Positions 42,543 through 51,822 of a DNA stretch of 64,000 nt are shown in pieces. The DNA is taken from assembly GCA_963761035.1 (NCBI GenBank), contig CAVXFH010000002.1, positions 1,178,001-1,242,000 on the forward strand. Direction: 5' to 3'. This DNA is from JARRQJ01 sp963761035 (GTDB lineage: Bacteria; Pseudomonadota; Gammaproteobacteria; DRLM01). The number at the start of each line of letters is the position of its first letter. The first letter of the stretch is position 1. Both the position numbers and the translations under genes were made by a program. The notes beneath the pieces are model-generated. The model was given only the letters and a program-made list of their open reading frames with translations. It was not told where the DNA came from and did no database searches.

Positions 42543-43875
42543 CGCCTTCTCCTGTTCGCAAATTATCGCCGCGTTCAAGTGCGATGTTGGCGGCGATCAC
42601 TTTGTTGATGATGATCGCCTTCCACTCCGCCGGCGCCGCCCCATCGCCAAACCCCTGGCTGCAAACCTCCCCGTTGCTCGCGCCGCGTTCCGGCGCCGGC
42701 GTTCTTGAAGTCAACGGCGTCATCTACGCCATCGCCGGTATCGACGGCAAGCAGTTTCTGCGCAGCAGCGAATACAGCGCCATTCATGACGACGGTACCC
42801 TCGCCGCGTGGCGGGCCGGCAGCGAACTCAATGAAGCGCGCGGCTTCTTCGGCGTGGCGGCTCATGGGGGTTTCCTCTACGCGGTGGGCGGCGGCAACGG
42901 TCCCAGCGGTCACCATCTGTTGCGCAGCGTGGAACGCGCCGCCGTTCGCGCCGACGGCAGTCTCGGTCCGTGGCGGGAAACGCAACAGCTCAATCTGCCG
43001 CGGCGCTGCGCCAAGGTCGTGGCCTCGGGCGACTATCTTTACGCCATCGGCGGTTTCGGCGGCGCCTTGCTGGATTCCGTGGAACGGGCGCGTTTCAACG
43101 GCGACGGCAGTCTCGGCCCGTGGGAGATGCTCCCGGACAAACTCACCCGGCCCCGCTACATCCACGCCGAGGCGGAAGTGAACGGCCGTCTCTATATTGT
43201 GGGCGGGCATGCCGAGCAGGGCGGCATGGGCGAGGCCGCCGTGGAATTCACCGCGCTGAGCAAGGAGAAGGATCTGTCGTCATGGCACGGCACCGCCGCC
43301 CTGATACAGGGACGTTACGGTCTGGCCGCGGCCAGCCACGGCGATTACCTCTACGCCCTGGGCGGCATGAGCGGCGCGACCTTCTACGATGTCATCGAAA
43401 AAAATCACGTCGACGCCGACGGCGCGCTGGGCGTATGGCACGACACGACACCGCTCCCCGCGCCGCTGGCGGACCTGGGCGTCGTCGTCTATGGCGATTG
43501 GATGTATGTCATAGGCGGCACCAGCCCCAAGGGGTATTTCAATAGCGTGTACTACGCCCGCATCGACAAGCGCGGCGATCCGGCGCCGGCCGCGGCGGGC
43601 AACGCGCCGCGCCGGCCGCGCCGGTCAACCGCGTGGAACTGCCCAACGGCGGCACGGTCATGCAGTCGCTGGAAGGCGGGACCTATATCTATCTGGAAGT
43701 GGATACCGGCGCAGGCAAGGAGTGGCTGGCCGCCGCCCATGCCGACATCGCGGCGGGCGATCACATCCGCTACAGCGACGGTATCTGGATGCGGGATTTT
43801 TTCAGCAAGTACCTGCAGCGGCGCTTCGCCGCCATCCGTTTCGTGGGTAATCTGGAAAAGGTGACGGCGGAGTAG
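42539..43875 (+). CDS. Kelch-repeat secreted protein with OB-like C-terminal domain, frameshifted
   Basis: The protein has a signal peptide (AAITLLMMIAFHSAGAA) and five or six kelch-type beta blades (GVIYAIAGIDGKQF, GFLYAVGGGN, DYLYAIGGFGG, GRLYIVGGH, DYLYALGGMSG, DWMYVIGGTSP). The main frame then turns into low-complexity arginine/proline sequence near 43600. Another frame carries the likely ending (RVELPNGGTVMQSLEGGTYI, YLEVDTGAGKEWLAAA), which resembles small OB-fold periplasmic domains. One base change in the GC-rich stretch at 43595-43625 would join them. The gene is coupled to the DUF255 gene. Confidence 0.78.
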
Positions 43876-43883
43876 TTCTTTGC

Positions 43884-43996
43884 TTCCCTCTCCCTTCGGG
43901 ATTTATGCCCTGCAGGGTAGAGGGATCGAGGGTGAGGGCGCATCGAGGAGAACCAAGCCCCCTCACCCCTGCCCCTCTCCCACAGGGAGAGGGGTG
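43884..43996. repeat. Paired degenerate repeats
   Basis: The unit CCCTCTCCCTTCGGGATTTA followed by TGCCCTGCAGGGTAGAGGGA and, 30 bases on, CCCCTCACCCCTGCCCCTCT with GGGAGAGGGG. The first unit is almost identical over about 54 bases to that at 55726-55780. Confidence 0.75.
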
Positions 43997-44002
43997 AAAC
44001 CT

Positions 44003-44485
44003 TCAATCGCGGAAGTTATTGAACTGCAGCGGCAACTCCAACTTCTCCTTGCGCAGCATGGCGATGACCTCCTGCAAGTCGTCGCGCTTCTTGCCCGTCA
44101 CCCGCACCTTGTCGCCCTGAATGGCGGCCTGCACCTTGAGCTTGGCGTCCTTGATGCGTTTGACGATGTCCCTCGCCAGCTTGCCCTCCAGGCCCTGGCG
44201 CAATATCACCGTCTGCCGCGCCTGATTAAGCGCGATCTCCGGGTCCTTGGCCTCCAGGCAGGCGATATCCACGCTGCGCCGCGCCAGCTTGTCCTTGAGG
44301 ATGTCCATCATCTGCTTCAACTGAAAATCCACTTGGGCGAACAGGGTGATCTCCGCCTCCTTGCGTTCAAAGCGGGCATCGCTGCCCTTGAAGTCGAAAC
44401 GGGTGGTCACCTCGCGGTTGGCCTGATCCACCGCGTTGGTCACCTCGTGCATATCCACTTCCGACACTACGTCGAATGATGGCAT
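44003..44485 (-). CDS. yajQ: YajQ-family protein
   Basis: A 160-residue nucleotide-binding protein of the YajQ/UPF0234 family, opening PSFDVVSEVDMHEVTNAVDQ with FDFKGSDARFERKEAEITLF and the ending LELPLQFNNFRD, all diagnostic. Members bind cyclic di-GMP and have been linked to regulation; the role here is not shown. I start at the ATG at 44485, the family's usual start. It is transcribed away from the repeat region and divergent from the lytic transglycosylase. Confidence 0.93.
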   Translation of the reverse strand: MPSFDVVSEVDMHEVTNAVDQANREVTTRFDFKGSDARFERKEAEITLFAQVDFQLKQMMDILKDKLARRSVDIACLEAKDPEIALNQARQTVILRQGLEGKLARDIVKRIKDAKLKVQAAIQGDKVRVTGKKRDDLQEVIAMLRKEKLELPLQFNNFRD

Positions 44486-44677
44486 GATCTTTCCTTCTGA
44501 CTGCAATTCAGGAGAGACTCTACAGAACGGCCTTTTAAGCCGCAAGACTGGATGGACGGAAACCATCGCCAGGCGGATTCCCGACAAAAACGCCGCGTTG
44601 TGCGGTTGATAGCGGTGGGTTTATATTCCCCGTATCATGAATTTTTCATTTTTTAAGGCCGAGGGGAGACCGGATTA

Positions 44678-45919
44678 ATGTGCCTGAGATGGGCGATGGC
44701 GGGAGGTGCATTGTTGCTGGCGGGTTGCGAGACCTTGGATAGCGCCATCAAGACCGCCGATTCGGCGGTCAATGCCGTCAATACCGGCACCGTGAAGAAC
44801 ATCACCCAGATCGCCAGCAGCCAGGACCCCGCCGCCGTGCTCAGGCAACAGGCCAAGGATCGGGCCGACTATTATAAGCGCCATCCCGGCGCCGTCCTCG
44901 ACGATGTCAAGGCCGTGAAGCGCGACTTCGACAAGCTGATGAATTTTCTCCAAGGCAATGTCAGCAAGACCTGGGGCGGCAAGGAGGTCAAGGTGCCGAC
45001 GCGGACCCAGTACGTCAAGTACACGCAAAACTACATGAGCCGCGCGGTGGTGGATTTCGACAAGGGCGAGGTGATGGTGGAGACGCTCGACGAGCGCGAT
45101 CCCAAGGGCAGCCTCGTCAATGCCATCGTGACCACCTTGTTGACGCCGGACGACCCGCGCGCCGTGGACCTGTTCAGCGACAAGGGCATCACGTTGACCG
45201 GCGACAAAGACCCCTATTTGAAGGGCCTGGTGGTGGACGGCAACGGCCGCAACGTCGATACGCCGGCCGCCGCCGAGGCCTACGCGAAATCCCTCGCCGA
45301 TACGTCGGCCAAGCGCCGCGACATCGACGTGAACGGCGGCAGCAAGAATGCCCTGTACGTCACCATCCCCATGGTCAGCAACTTCAACAACAAGCAGGCG
45401 CAGAAATACAGCGCCGCGGTGAACAAATACGCCGCCCGGCACAACATCAGCCCCAGTCTGGTTTACGCCGTAATCCGTACCGAGAGTAATTTCAATCCTT
45501 ACGCGGTCAGCGCGGCGCCCGCCTATGGCCTGATGCAATTGGTCCCGACCAGCGGCGGACGCGACGCCTACCGTAAGGTGACCGGCTCGGACGGCGTCCC
45601 CAGCAAGGAATACCTGTTCGATGCCGACAACAACATCGAACTCGGCACCGCCTACCTGAATATACTGGCCTTCAATCAACTCGACGCGGTGAGCAGCGAG
45701 GTGTCTCGCGAGTATTGCATGATCTCGGCATACAACACCGGCACCGGCAATGTCCTGAAAGTATTTTCAAGCAACCGCAGCGAGGCCATCAATACCATCA
45801 ACCGCAGCGACCCCGCCAAGGTTTATAACAAACTCCGCGCCGAATTGCCCTATCAGGAAACCCGCGACTATTTGAAAAAAGTCGTCGATTACCGCAAAGA
45901 ATTCGTAAGTGTAAACTGA
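44678..45919 (+). CDS. mltC: MltC-like lytic transglycosylase lipoprotein
   Basis: A 413-residue protein that cleaves peptidoglycan glycan strands. It has a lipobox (GALLLAGC), a DUF3393-like N-terminal domain (residues about 50-220, with VKYTQNYMSRAVVDFDKGEV), and a C-terminal SLT domain (LVYAVIRTESNFNPYAVSAA) whose catalytic glutamate is Glu269. YGLMQLVPTSGG and NIELGTAYLNIL complete the SLT pattern. The domain order and length match MltC. Confidence 0.9.
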   Translation: MCLRWAMAGGALLLAGCETLDSAIKTADSAVNAVNTGTVKNITQIASSQDPAAVLRQQAKDRADYYKRHPGAVLDDVKAVKRDFDKLMNFLQGNVSKTWGGKEVKVPTRTQYVKYTQNYMSRAVVDFDKGEVMVETLDERDPKGSLVNAIVTTLLTPDDPRAVDLFSDKGITLTGDKDPYLKGLVVDGNGRNVDTPAAAEAYAKSLADTSAKRRDIDVNGGSKNALYVTIPMVSNFNNKQAQKYSAAVNKYAARHNISPSLVYAVIRTESNFNPYAVSAAPAYGLMQLVPTSGGRDAYRKVTGSDGVPSKEYLFDADNNIELGTAYLNILAFNQLDAVSSEVSREYCMISAYNTGTGNVLKVFSSNRSEAINTINRSDPAKVYNKLRAELPYQETRDYLKKVVDYRKEFVSVN

Positions 45920-46155
45920 CCGGGAAAACGCTGAATCGCGCGGCATCGCGTTACCGGCTAAGGTAAATCCACTAAGATGAACCCGGGCGCGGAACGGGAG
46001 AGCCGCGCGGCGATCAAGGCGGTGTACGCCAGCCGGGCGATTGTGCCGCTATTATGCAAGTTCAGGGGATGCGCCATGGGGCAATGTCCATATGCACATG
46101 AGCGCCACGCGAGCAACGCGCACACCAAAATTTTTAGCTTCGGGGATATTACGCC

Positions 46156-46677
46156 GTGGACGAACATCAGAGTCTCAAATTAATCTTGGCCGTTCTCATT
46201 TTCATCGCCCGCCTCGGCGATATCGGATCCACCTATCTGGTCTCGCCCAAATTGACGCTCGAATCCAACCCGGTGGTGCGGCGCCTGAGATGGCCGTATG
46301 CCGGCCTGACGACGCTGGTGTGCATCCTCCCCTATTGGTCCCTGGGCGCGGGTATCGTGGTGCTGGTGGCCTCGTTGCTGGTATCCGCCTCGAACAGCAG
46401 CAAGATCTGGCTGGCCCGCGCCATGGGCGAAACGGAATACCTGGCGATGATGCTGCGCATGGCGGCGCGCGCCCAGCCGGGGCCCAGCCTCGTCTTCTCC
46501 CTGATGCCCGCCTTGTTCATGGCCATACTGGCGGCGGCGGTGATGCTCTTTTACCCCAACCCCGATACCGATCTCGGCTATTACGTGGGCCTGGGCATCC
46601 TGGGTTATGCGCTGGTCGTCGCAATTTACGGTCCCACGACCTTTCTGCGGTACCGCAAGGCGGGCCGCTCCGCCTAG
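46156..46677 (+). CDS. Four-helix membrane protein
   Basis: A 173-residue protein with helices at about residues 9-27, 50-80, 115-135 and 142-162 (LILAVLIFIARLGDIGSTYL, LVFSLMPALFMAILAAAVML). The opening resembles small membrane proteins with a DIGST-like motif. I recognise no family. The start is GTG at 46156 and the gene lies 236 bases after mltC. Confidence 0.65.
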   Translation: MDEHQSLKLILAVLIFIARLGDIGSTYLVSPKLTLESNPVVRRLRWPYAGLTTLVCILPYWSLGAGIVVLVASLLVSASNSSKIWLARAMGETEYLAMMLRMAARAQPGPSLVFSLMPALFMAILAAAVMLFYPNPDTDLGYYVGLGILGYALVVAIYGPTTFLRYRKAGRSA

Positions 46678-46722
46678 CCGGGCGAGGGCGTGCCTTAAGC
46701 ACATAGAATAAGAGACCTTGAC

Positions 46723-47175
46723 GTGAAAATACGTATTCTCGCCGCGGTGCTTCTCTTTGCAGGCTATGCCTTCGCCGGCAATCAATACGCCGCGACCTTA
46801 AGCGTAGACCCCGCCGTCTCATCCGGACAAAGCGCCCGCGCATCCGATGCCGTCATCGCCAATGCCTTCGCCAACCATGAAAGTCATCTTCAGGTTCACG
46901 GACAAGGTATCGTCATGCGGTTGTTAGCGGAAGATGACAGCGGCAGCAGGCATCAAAGATTCATCGTTAGGCTGGCCTCCGGACAAACCCTGTTAATTGC
47001 CCATAATATCGACCTTGCTCCCAGGATCGACTCGCTGCGCGTGGGCGATTTCATCCAGTTCTACGGTGAATATCTATGGAATGAAAAAGGCGGCCTCATC
47101 CATTGGACCCATCGGGATCCAGCCGGCGCGCACGCGGCCGGCTGGCTGCAACATCAAGGTAAGCGTTACCAGTGA
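46723..47175 (+). CDS. DUF3465 secreted protein
   Basis: A 150-residue protein with a signal peptide (ILAAVLLFAGYAFAG) and a C-terminal DUF3465 domain: VHGQGIVMRLLAEDDSGSRH followed by QRFIVRLASGQTLLIAHNID and GLIHWTHRDPAGAHAAGWLQ. This is an OB-fold-like domain of unknown role, often found as a single secreted unit. The start is GTG with an upstream ribosome site. Confidence 0.87.
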   Translation: MKIRILAAVLLFAGYAFAGNQYAATLSVDPAVSSGQSARASDAVIANAFANHESHLQVHGQGIVMRLLAEDDSGSRHQRFIVRLASGQTLLIAHNIDLAPRIDSLRVGDFIQFYGEYLWNEKGGLIHWTHRDPAGAHAAGWLQHQGKRYQ

Positions 47176-47258
47176 CCGATTCCCGCGAGTCATCCAAGTT
47201 CGCGGCATGCCGTATAATTCCGCGTTGGGACCTACACTAACCGGCCGGAGTCTACATC

Positions 47259-47978
47259 ATGAAAAAGAACGGTCATGAATGCGCCGTTTGCAAGAAGGTC
47301 TATGCTCCTGCCGATGTACTCTCCGCGCATCTGGTGAGAGATTCCATCGACGCGCTTATCCGACACGACCACCCGGACTGGTCCGATGAGAGTTATATCT
47401 GCCGCTCCGATCTGGCCGTCTATCGCACCAAATACGTACATTCGCTCCTGGAGTCGGACAAGGGCGAACTCTCGAATCTCGAGAAAGATGTATTGGACAG
47501 CCTGCAAAAGCATGAACTCATCTCATCGAATATAGACGATGCCTTCGAGCGCGACCGCAGCCTTGGCGAAAGACTGGCGGACCGGCTCGCCGCGTTTGGC
47601 GGCAGCTGGTCGTTTCTCATCATTTTCGGCCTGTTTTTGCTCGTCTGGATCATAATGAACAGCATGGTGTTGTTTTGGCGGCCGATCGATCCTTACCCTT
47701 ACATATTTCTGAACCTGATCCTGTCCTGCCTCGCCGCCATTCAGGCCCCCGTCATCATGATGAGCCAGAACCGCCAGGAGGTAAAAGACCGCCGGCGCGC
47801 CGAGCATGACTATAAAGTGAACCTCAAGGCGGAGTTGGAGATCAGGCAAATCCATGAGAAATTGGACCATCTCCTGAACAAACAATGGGAGAGGCTGGTG
47901 CAGATACAGGAGATCCAGATCGAACAATTATCCGAGATCAACGAACTGAAAAATCGCCCGGCAAGACACTCCCCCTGA
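47259..47978 (+). CDS. DUF1003 membrane protein
   Basis: A 239-residue protein. The first third is soluble with a possible metal-binding pair (CAVCKKVYAP). Two membrane helices follow (WSFLIIFGLFLLVWIIMNSM, PYIFLNLILSCLAAIQAPVI) with the DUF1003 marker QAPVIMMSQNRQEVKDRRRA. The C-terminus is a long charged coiled coil (IRQIHEKLDHLLNKQWERLV). The function is unknown; such proteins may respond to cyclic di-GMP or envelope stress, which is inference. Confidence 0.9.
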   Translation: MKKNGHECAVCKKVYAPADVLSAHLVRDSIDALIRHDHPDWSDESYICRSDLAVYRTKYVHSLLESDKGELSNLEKDVLDSLQKHELISSNIDDAFERDRSLGERLADRLAAFGGSWSFLIIFGLFLLVWIIMNSMVLFWRPIDPYPYIFLNLILSCLAAIQAPVIMMSQNRQEVKDRRRAEHDYKVNLKAELEIRQIHEKLDHLLNKQWERLVQIQEIQIEQLSEINELKNRPARHSP

Positions 47979-48263
47979 CGATTACTCCTCTATGCTCCAT
48001 AGGAGCGGGAATGTGTAGTTGTTGATAATCCGGCGGGTCTGCAGAATGCCTTCGGTCAAATGCGGTCTCAATCTGACAGGATAAATCGTGCGGCAGGGGA
48101 TGCTCAATGGTCCCTCTGGCACGCGCCGCGCCAATTAATAGGGGATCGGCGGCGAAAGCTGTCGCCACCATGACAATCGCGGTAAAATCAGGGGGTCGAT
48201 TTTAAATAGCCCGTTAGTCGCGCGCTTATTTTTTCTTATTTGAATCCGAGCGGGAGAAAGAAC

Positions 48264-48719
48264 ATGAAGGACACTAAAAATCGCGTCGCCATCGATGCGC
48301 TCAATCGCATCATGGAGCTGGAATTGGCGGGCGTGGTGCGCTACACGCACTATTCTCTCATGGTTTTTGGTTACAACCGCATCCCTATTGTTGCCTGGCT
48401 CAAGGCCAATGGGCAGGAAAGCCTTGATCATGCCCATAAGGCAGGTGAACTGGTGACCTTGCTTGGCGGTCATCCTTCTTTAAAGATCGGCGCTTTGCTT
48501 GAAACGGAGAATCACAACATCGGCGACATTTTGCGGGAAAGCCTTGAGCATGAGAAAGCGGCGCTCGCCGCGTATTATGAACTCTTGAAGATTGCCGAGG
48601 GCCATTCCGTCCTGCTTGAGGAATATGCCCGAGACATGATCGTTGCGGAAGAATTGCATCTTGATGAGGTGAACAAGATGCTGCGCAATCCCGGAGCGAT
48701 CGAGCCGTTCAAAGAGTGA
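48264..48719 (+). CDS. Bacterioferritin-like protein
   Basis: A 151-residue four-helix protein of the ferritin/bacterioferritin superfamily. Metal-binding glutamates and histidines lie in the helix pattern IMELELAGVVRYTHYSLMVF (Glu-x6-Tyr), ESLDHAHKAGEL, EHEKAALAAYYELLK and IVAEELHLDEVNKML. The ATG at 48264 follows GGGAGAAAG. It probably stores iron or protects against oxidative stress; heme binding is not evident. Confidence 0.83.
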   Translation: MKDTKNRVAIDALNRIMELELAGVVRYTHYSLMVFGYNRIPIVAWLKANGQESLDHAHKAGELVTLLGGHPSLKIGALLETENHNIGDILRESLEHEKAALAAYYELLKIAEGHSVLLEEYARDMIVAEELHLDEVNKMLRNPGAIEPFKE

Positions 48720-48975
48720 GTGTCTCGCGATGCCCGGCATGTAATCCAACTAGCCTAAGCGGGCGGCGCGCACTCGCTTAATCGGTGATTGCGGCCGCTG
48801 CCGTTAATATGCCGGTGGTCGCTTCGAGGCGGTGATCTCAAGCCTGACTCACCGCAAATTATCATCCGCGAATTCTACAACCGCGCTCTTATCGGTCCGT
48901 CTATCCCGGCACTTTCACTTATACGGCAAATGACTGAAAATAGCCTCCCCTAGTCCGCAAGAGTAAAACCCTCCC

Positions 48976-50427
48976 ATGGCGTCAGCAACGTCACACGGCA
49001 CCTATGCCGACGACCCGGTCGTCGACCGTTCGCTGCGCCACTCGGTGCGGGATGCGGCGGCCTACTCGGTAATGACCGGCGGCGGCGAGACTTATTTCTC
49101 CGCCTTTGCGGTGTTTCTCAAGGCCACCACCACGCAGATGGCGTTGTTGGCCTCGCTGCCGTCGCTGCTCGGTTCCTTCGCCCAATTGTTTTCGGCGTGG
49201 TGGGGACATCGCAAGGGCGTGCGCAAATCGCTCATCCTCAACGGCGTCTATCTGCAAGCCGCCACCTGGCTGCCCTTGATGGCCTTACCCCTATTGTTTC
49301 CCGAGTACGCGATGCCGTTGTTGATCGTATGCGTAATCTGCTATCAGGCCGCCGGCCACCTGGCGGTCCCCCAGTGGAGCAGCATGATCGGCGATCTGGT
49401 GCCGGAACGGTCGCGCGGCCGATTCTTTGCACTGCGCACCCGGCTGGCCAGCGTGATGTCGTTTATCGCCCTGATCCTCGCCGGTGCGACCTTGAACCAC
49501 TTCGACGGCAGCGGGTCGACCTTGACCGGTTACCTGGTGATCTTCGCCGTCGCCGCCGTCGCGCGCCTGATCTCCGCCTATCACCTCGGTCAAATGCACG
49601 ATCCGCCGCGCACCGGCGCGGTCTTCGCGCTTCCCGGCGCCGGGGATATCCTGCGCCGCGCCCGCCATTCCGCCTTCGCGCGCTTCTCGTTCTTTTTCGC
49701 CGCGATGCAATTTTCCGTGGCCGTCGCTTCGCCGTTTTTTACGCTGTATATGCTGCGCGATCTGCACTTCACCTATCTGATGTTCATGACCAATACCGCC
49801 GCCACGGTGTTGATGCAGTTCCTGACCCTGAACATGTGGGGACGGATCAGCGACCGTTTCGGCAATCGCCTGGTGCTGGCGACCACCGGCGCGGTCATTC
49901 CGTTCTTTCCGTCCTTGTGGCTGGTATCCGTCGATTACTGGTACCTGCTGGCCCTGCAAGCCGTGGGCGGTTTGGTGTGGGCCGGTTTCAGTTTGAGCGC
50001 GAGCAATTTCGTCTATGACCTGGTGCCCAGCCCCAAGCGCGCCACCTATGTGGCCTATCACAATATCTTGATGGGCATCGGGGTGTTCATCGGCGCGATG
50101 CTTGGCGGCTGGCTGGGCCAGGTCTTGCCCACCCACATCACCTTGGGCGGCAAGCTGCTCTCCTGGGACAGTGCCCTGCTGGGGGTGTTTCTCATCTCCA
50201 CGCTGCTCCGACTGGTGATCGCCTTGCTGCTCATCCCCCACTTGCGGGAAGTGCGCGAAGTGCCGCCGATGTCGGCCAGCGGTTTGATCTTCCGCGTGTC
50301 GGGCTTCAATGCCCTGGCGGGCTTGATCTTCGGCATGGTCCTGCCGCGCCGGCGTCCGCGCGGCGCTAATGAAACGTTCGATGGAGATGGGTTGAGTAAA
50401 CTCGCTAAACCGCGTCGGAGAAAATAA
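48976..50427 (+). CDS. MFS transporter
   Basis: A 483-residue membrane protein with about twelve helices. The start DAAAYSVMTGGGETYFSAFA and the paired MFS loop (GKRVRKSLILNG-like AWWGHRKGVRKSLILNGVYL; WGRISDRFGNRLVLATTGAV) identify the superfamily. It resembles permeases of the DUF-type MFS that lack a known substrate. It is a single gene facing a convergent kinase with a strong terminator between. Confidence 0.86.
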   Translation: MASATSHGTYADDPVVDRSLRHSVRDAAAYSVMTGGGETYFSAFAVFLKATTTQMALLASLPSLLGSFAQLFSAWWGHRKGVRKSLILNGVYLQAATWLPLMALPLLFPEYAMPLLIVCVICYQAAGHLAVPQWSSMIGDLVPERSRGRFFALRTRLASVMSFIALILAGATLNHFDGSGSTLTGYLVIFAVAAVARLISAYHLGQMHDPPRTGAVFALPGAGDILRRARHSAFARFSFFFAAMQFSVAVASPFFTLYMLRDLHFTYLMFMTNTAATVLMQFLTLNMWGRISDRFGNRLVLATTGAVIPFFPSLWLVSVDYWYLLALQAVGGLVWAGFSLSASNFVYDLVPSPKRATYVAYHNILMGIGVFIGAMLGGWLGQVLPTHITLGGKLLSWDSALLGVFLISTLLRLVIALLLIPHLREVREVPPMSASGLIFRVSGFNALAGLIFGMVLPRRRPRGANETFDGDGLSKLAKPRRRK

Positions 50428-50451
50428 CATATCTGCCCGGTGTTCTTCGCG

Positions 50452-50481
50452 ACCGCGGCGGCGCAGCCGCCCCGGTTTTTT
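50452..50481 (+). terminator. Rho-independent terminator after the MFS gene
   Basis: GC-rich stem CCGCGGCGGC-GCA-GCCGCCCCGG followed by TTTTTT. It separates the convergent MFS and kinase genes. Confidence 0.75.
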
Positions 50482-50482
50482 C

Positions 50483-51415
50483 TCAGAACCCGTAACCGAA
50501 GTTTTCCTTGAAGCGCTGGTGGAACTGCTCGCGCGTGAAGCGATAGTTCTGGGTACCGTGGGTCTCGATCTTGATGGCGCCCATCAAGGAAGCGATGCGG
50601 CCGGTGGTCTCCCAATCCATATCGTTGCTCAAGCCATAGAGCAGTCCCGCGCGGAAGGCGTCGCCGCAGCCGGTGGGATCGAGCACCTGTCCCGGCATGG
50701 CGGCGGGGATATCGATGCGCCGTTCCTTGACATAGATATGGGCGCCCTTGGCGCCCAGGGTGATAATCAACCCCTCCACCCGCTCCGCGATCTGGTGGGG
50801 CGCGAGGCCGGTGCGTTCCTGCAAGACCTGCGATTCGTAATCGTTGACCGTGACCCAGGCGGCCTGATCGATGAAGACCTTGAAATCGTCGCCGTTGAAC
50901 ATGGGCATGCCCTGGCCGGGGTCGAAGATGAAGGGGATCTTGGCCGCCGCGAATTGCGCGGCGTGTTCGACCATGCCGTCGCGCCCATCGGGGGAGACGA
51001 TGCCGAGCTTCACGCCCCGGGCGCTGTCCACGCGGTTCTCGTGGGCGAAGGACATCGCGCCGGGGTGGAAGGCGGTGATCTGATTGTCGTCCATGTCGGT
51101 GGTGATATAGGCCTGGGCGGTATAGGCCGTGTCGATGGTCTTGATGTGCGTCAGGGGGATATGACGGCTCTCGAGCCATTGGGCGTAAGTAGCGAAATCC
51201 GCGCCCACCGTGGCCATGGGCAAGGGCTTGCCGTCCAGCATCTTCAAGCCGTAGGCGATGTTGCCGGCGCAGCCGCCGAACTCTCTTCGCATCTCCGGCA
51301 CCAGAAACGACACATTGAGGATATGCACCTTGTCGGGAAGGATGTGATTTTTAAATCGGTCCTTGAACACCATGATGGTATCGAAGGCCATGGAACCGCA
51401 GATCAATGCCGACAT
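50483..51415 (-). CDS. PfkB-family carbohydrate/nucleoside kinase
   Basis: A 310-residue kinase of the ribokinase/PfkB family. It shows the N-terminal glycine motif (EFGGCAGNIAYGLKML) and the C-terminal signature DPTGCGDAFRAGLLYG with the catalytic Asp. The opening ALICGSMAFDTIMVF and the sugar-site pattern look closest to adenosine kinase-like members, but the substrate is uncertain. I start at the ATG at 51415 (AGGAAT upstream); a further ATG lies at 51430. Confidence 0.88.
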   Translation of the reverse strand: MSALICGSMAFDTIMVFKDRFKNHILPDKVHILNVSFLVPEMRREFGGCAGNIAYGLKMLDGKPLPMATVGADFATYAQWLESRHIPLTHIKTIDTAYTAQAYITTDMDDNQITAFHPGAMSFAHENRVDSARGVKLGIVSPDGRDGMVEHAAQFAAAKIPFIFDPGQGMPMFNGDDFKVFIDQAAWVTVNDYESQVLQERTGLAPHQIAERVEGLIITLGAKGAHIYVKERRIDIPAAMPGQVLDPTGCGDAFRAGLLYGLSNDMDWETTGRIASLMGAIKIETHGTQNYRFTREQFHQRFKENFGYGF

Positions 51416-51458
51416 TTTTTTATTCCTCATCGTCGCCGCGCGGCCGCGCGGCTTAGTA

Positions 51459-51818
51459 TTAACTCGACAGTATCAGGGTCCACACGATTACCGCGTTGAG
51501 GATGGCCACAAACACCGCCGCCGATCCCAAATCCTTGGCCCGCTCCGAGAGCGGATTGTGATCCAGGCTGACGCGATCCACCGCGGCCTCGACGCCGGAA
51601 TTGAGCAGCTCCACCAGCAAGATCAGCAACAGACTACCGATCAGCAGCGCCCGCTGTAAACCGCTCTCCCCCCACCACAGAGCCAGCGGCATCAGCGGAA
51701 CCGCCACAATGACCTCGAAGCGAAACGATGCCTCCTGGATCCACGCCGCGCGCAGCCCGGCCAGGGAATAACCGGTGGCCTTACTCAAACGCGTCAGGGA
51801 GTACCAATGATCGGACAT
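51459..51818 (-). CDS. dgkA: Diacylglycerol kinase
   Basis: A 119-residue protein of the prokaryotic diacylglycerol kinase family, with three membrane helices and the active-site motif LVELLNSGVEAAVDRVS, together with the N-terminal LAGLRAAWIQEASFRFEVIV. It phosphorylates diacylglycerol or undecaprenol to recycle lipid. It lies just downstream of gcvPB on the same strand (stop of gcvPB 5 bases before), so it may be cotranscribed with the glycine operon. Confidence 0.93.
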   Translation of the reverse strand: MSDHWYSLTRLSKATGYSLAGLRAAWIQEASFRFEVIVAVPLMPLALWWGESGLQRALLIGSLLLILLVELLNSGVEAAVDRVSLDHNPLSERAKDLGSAAVFVAILNAVIVWTLILSS

Positions 51819-51822
51819 AACA

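Noticed and set aside
50058..51179. Long open frame overlapping the PfkB kinase in another frame
   Set aside because: The kinase frame has all catalytic motifs; this frame is arginine/proline-rich low complexity typical of a shadow.
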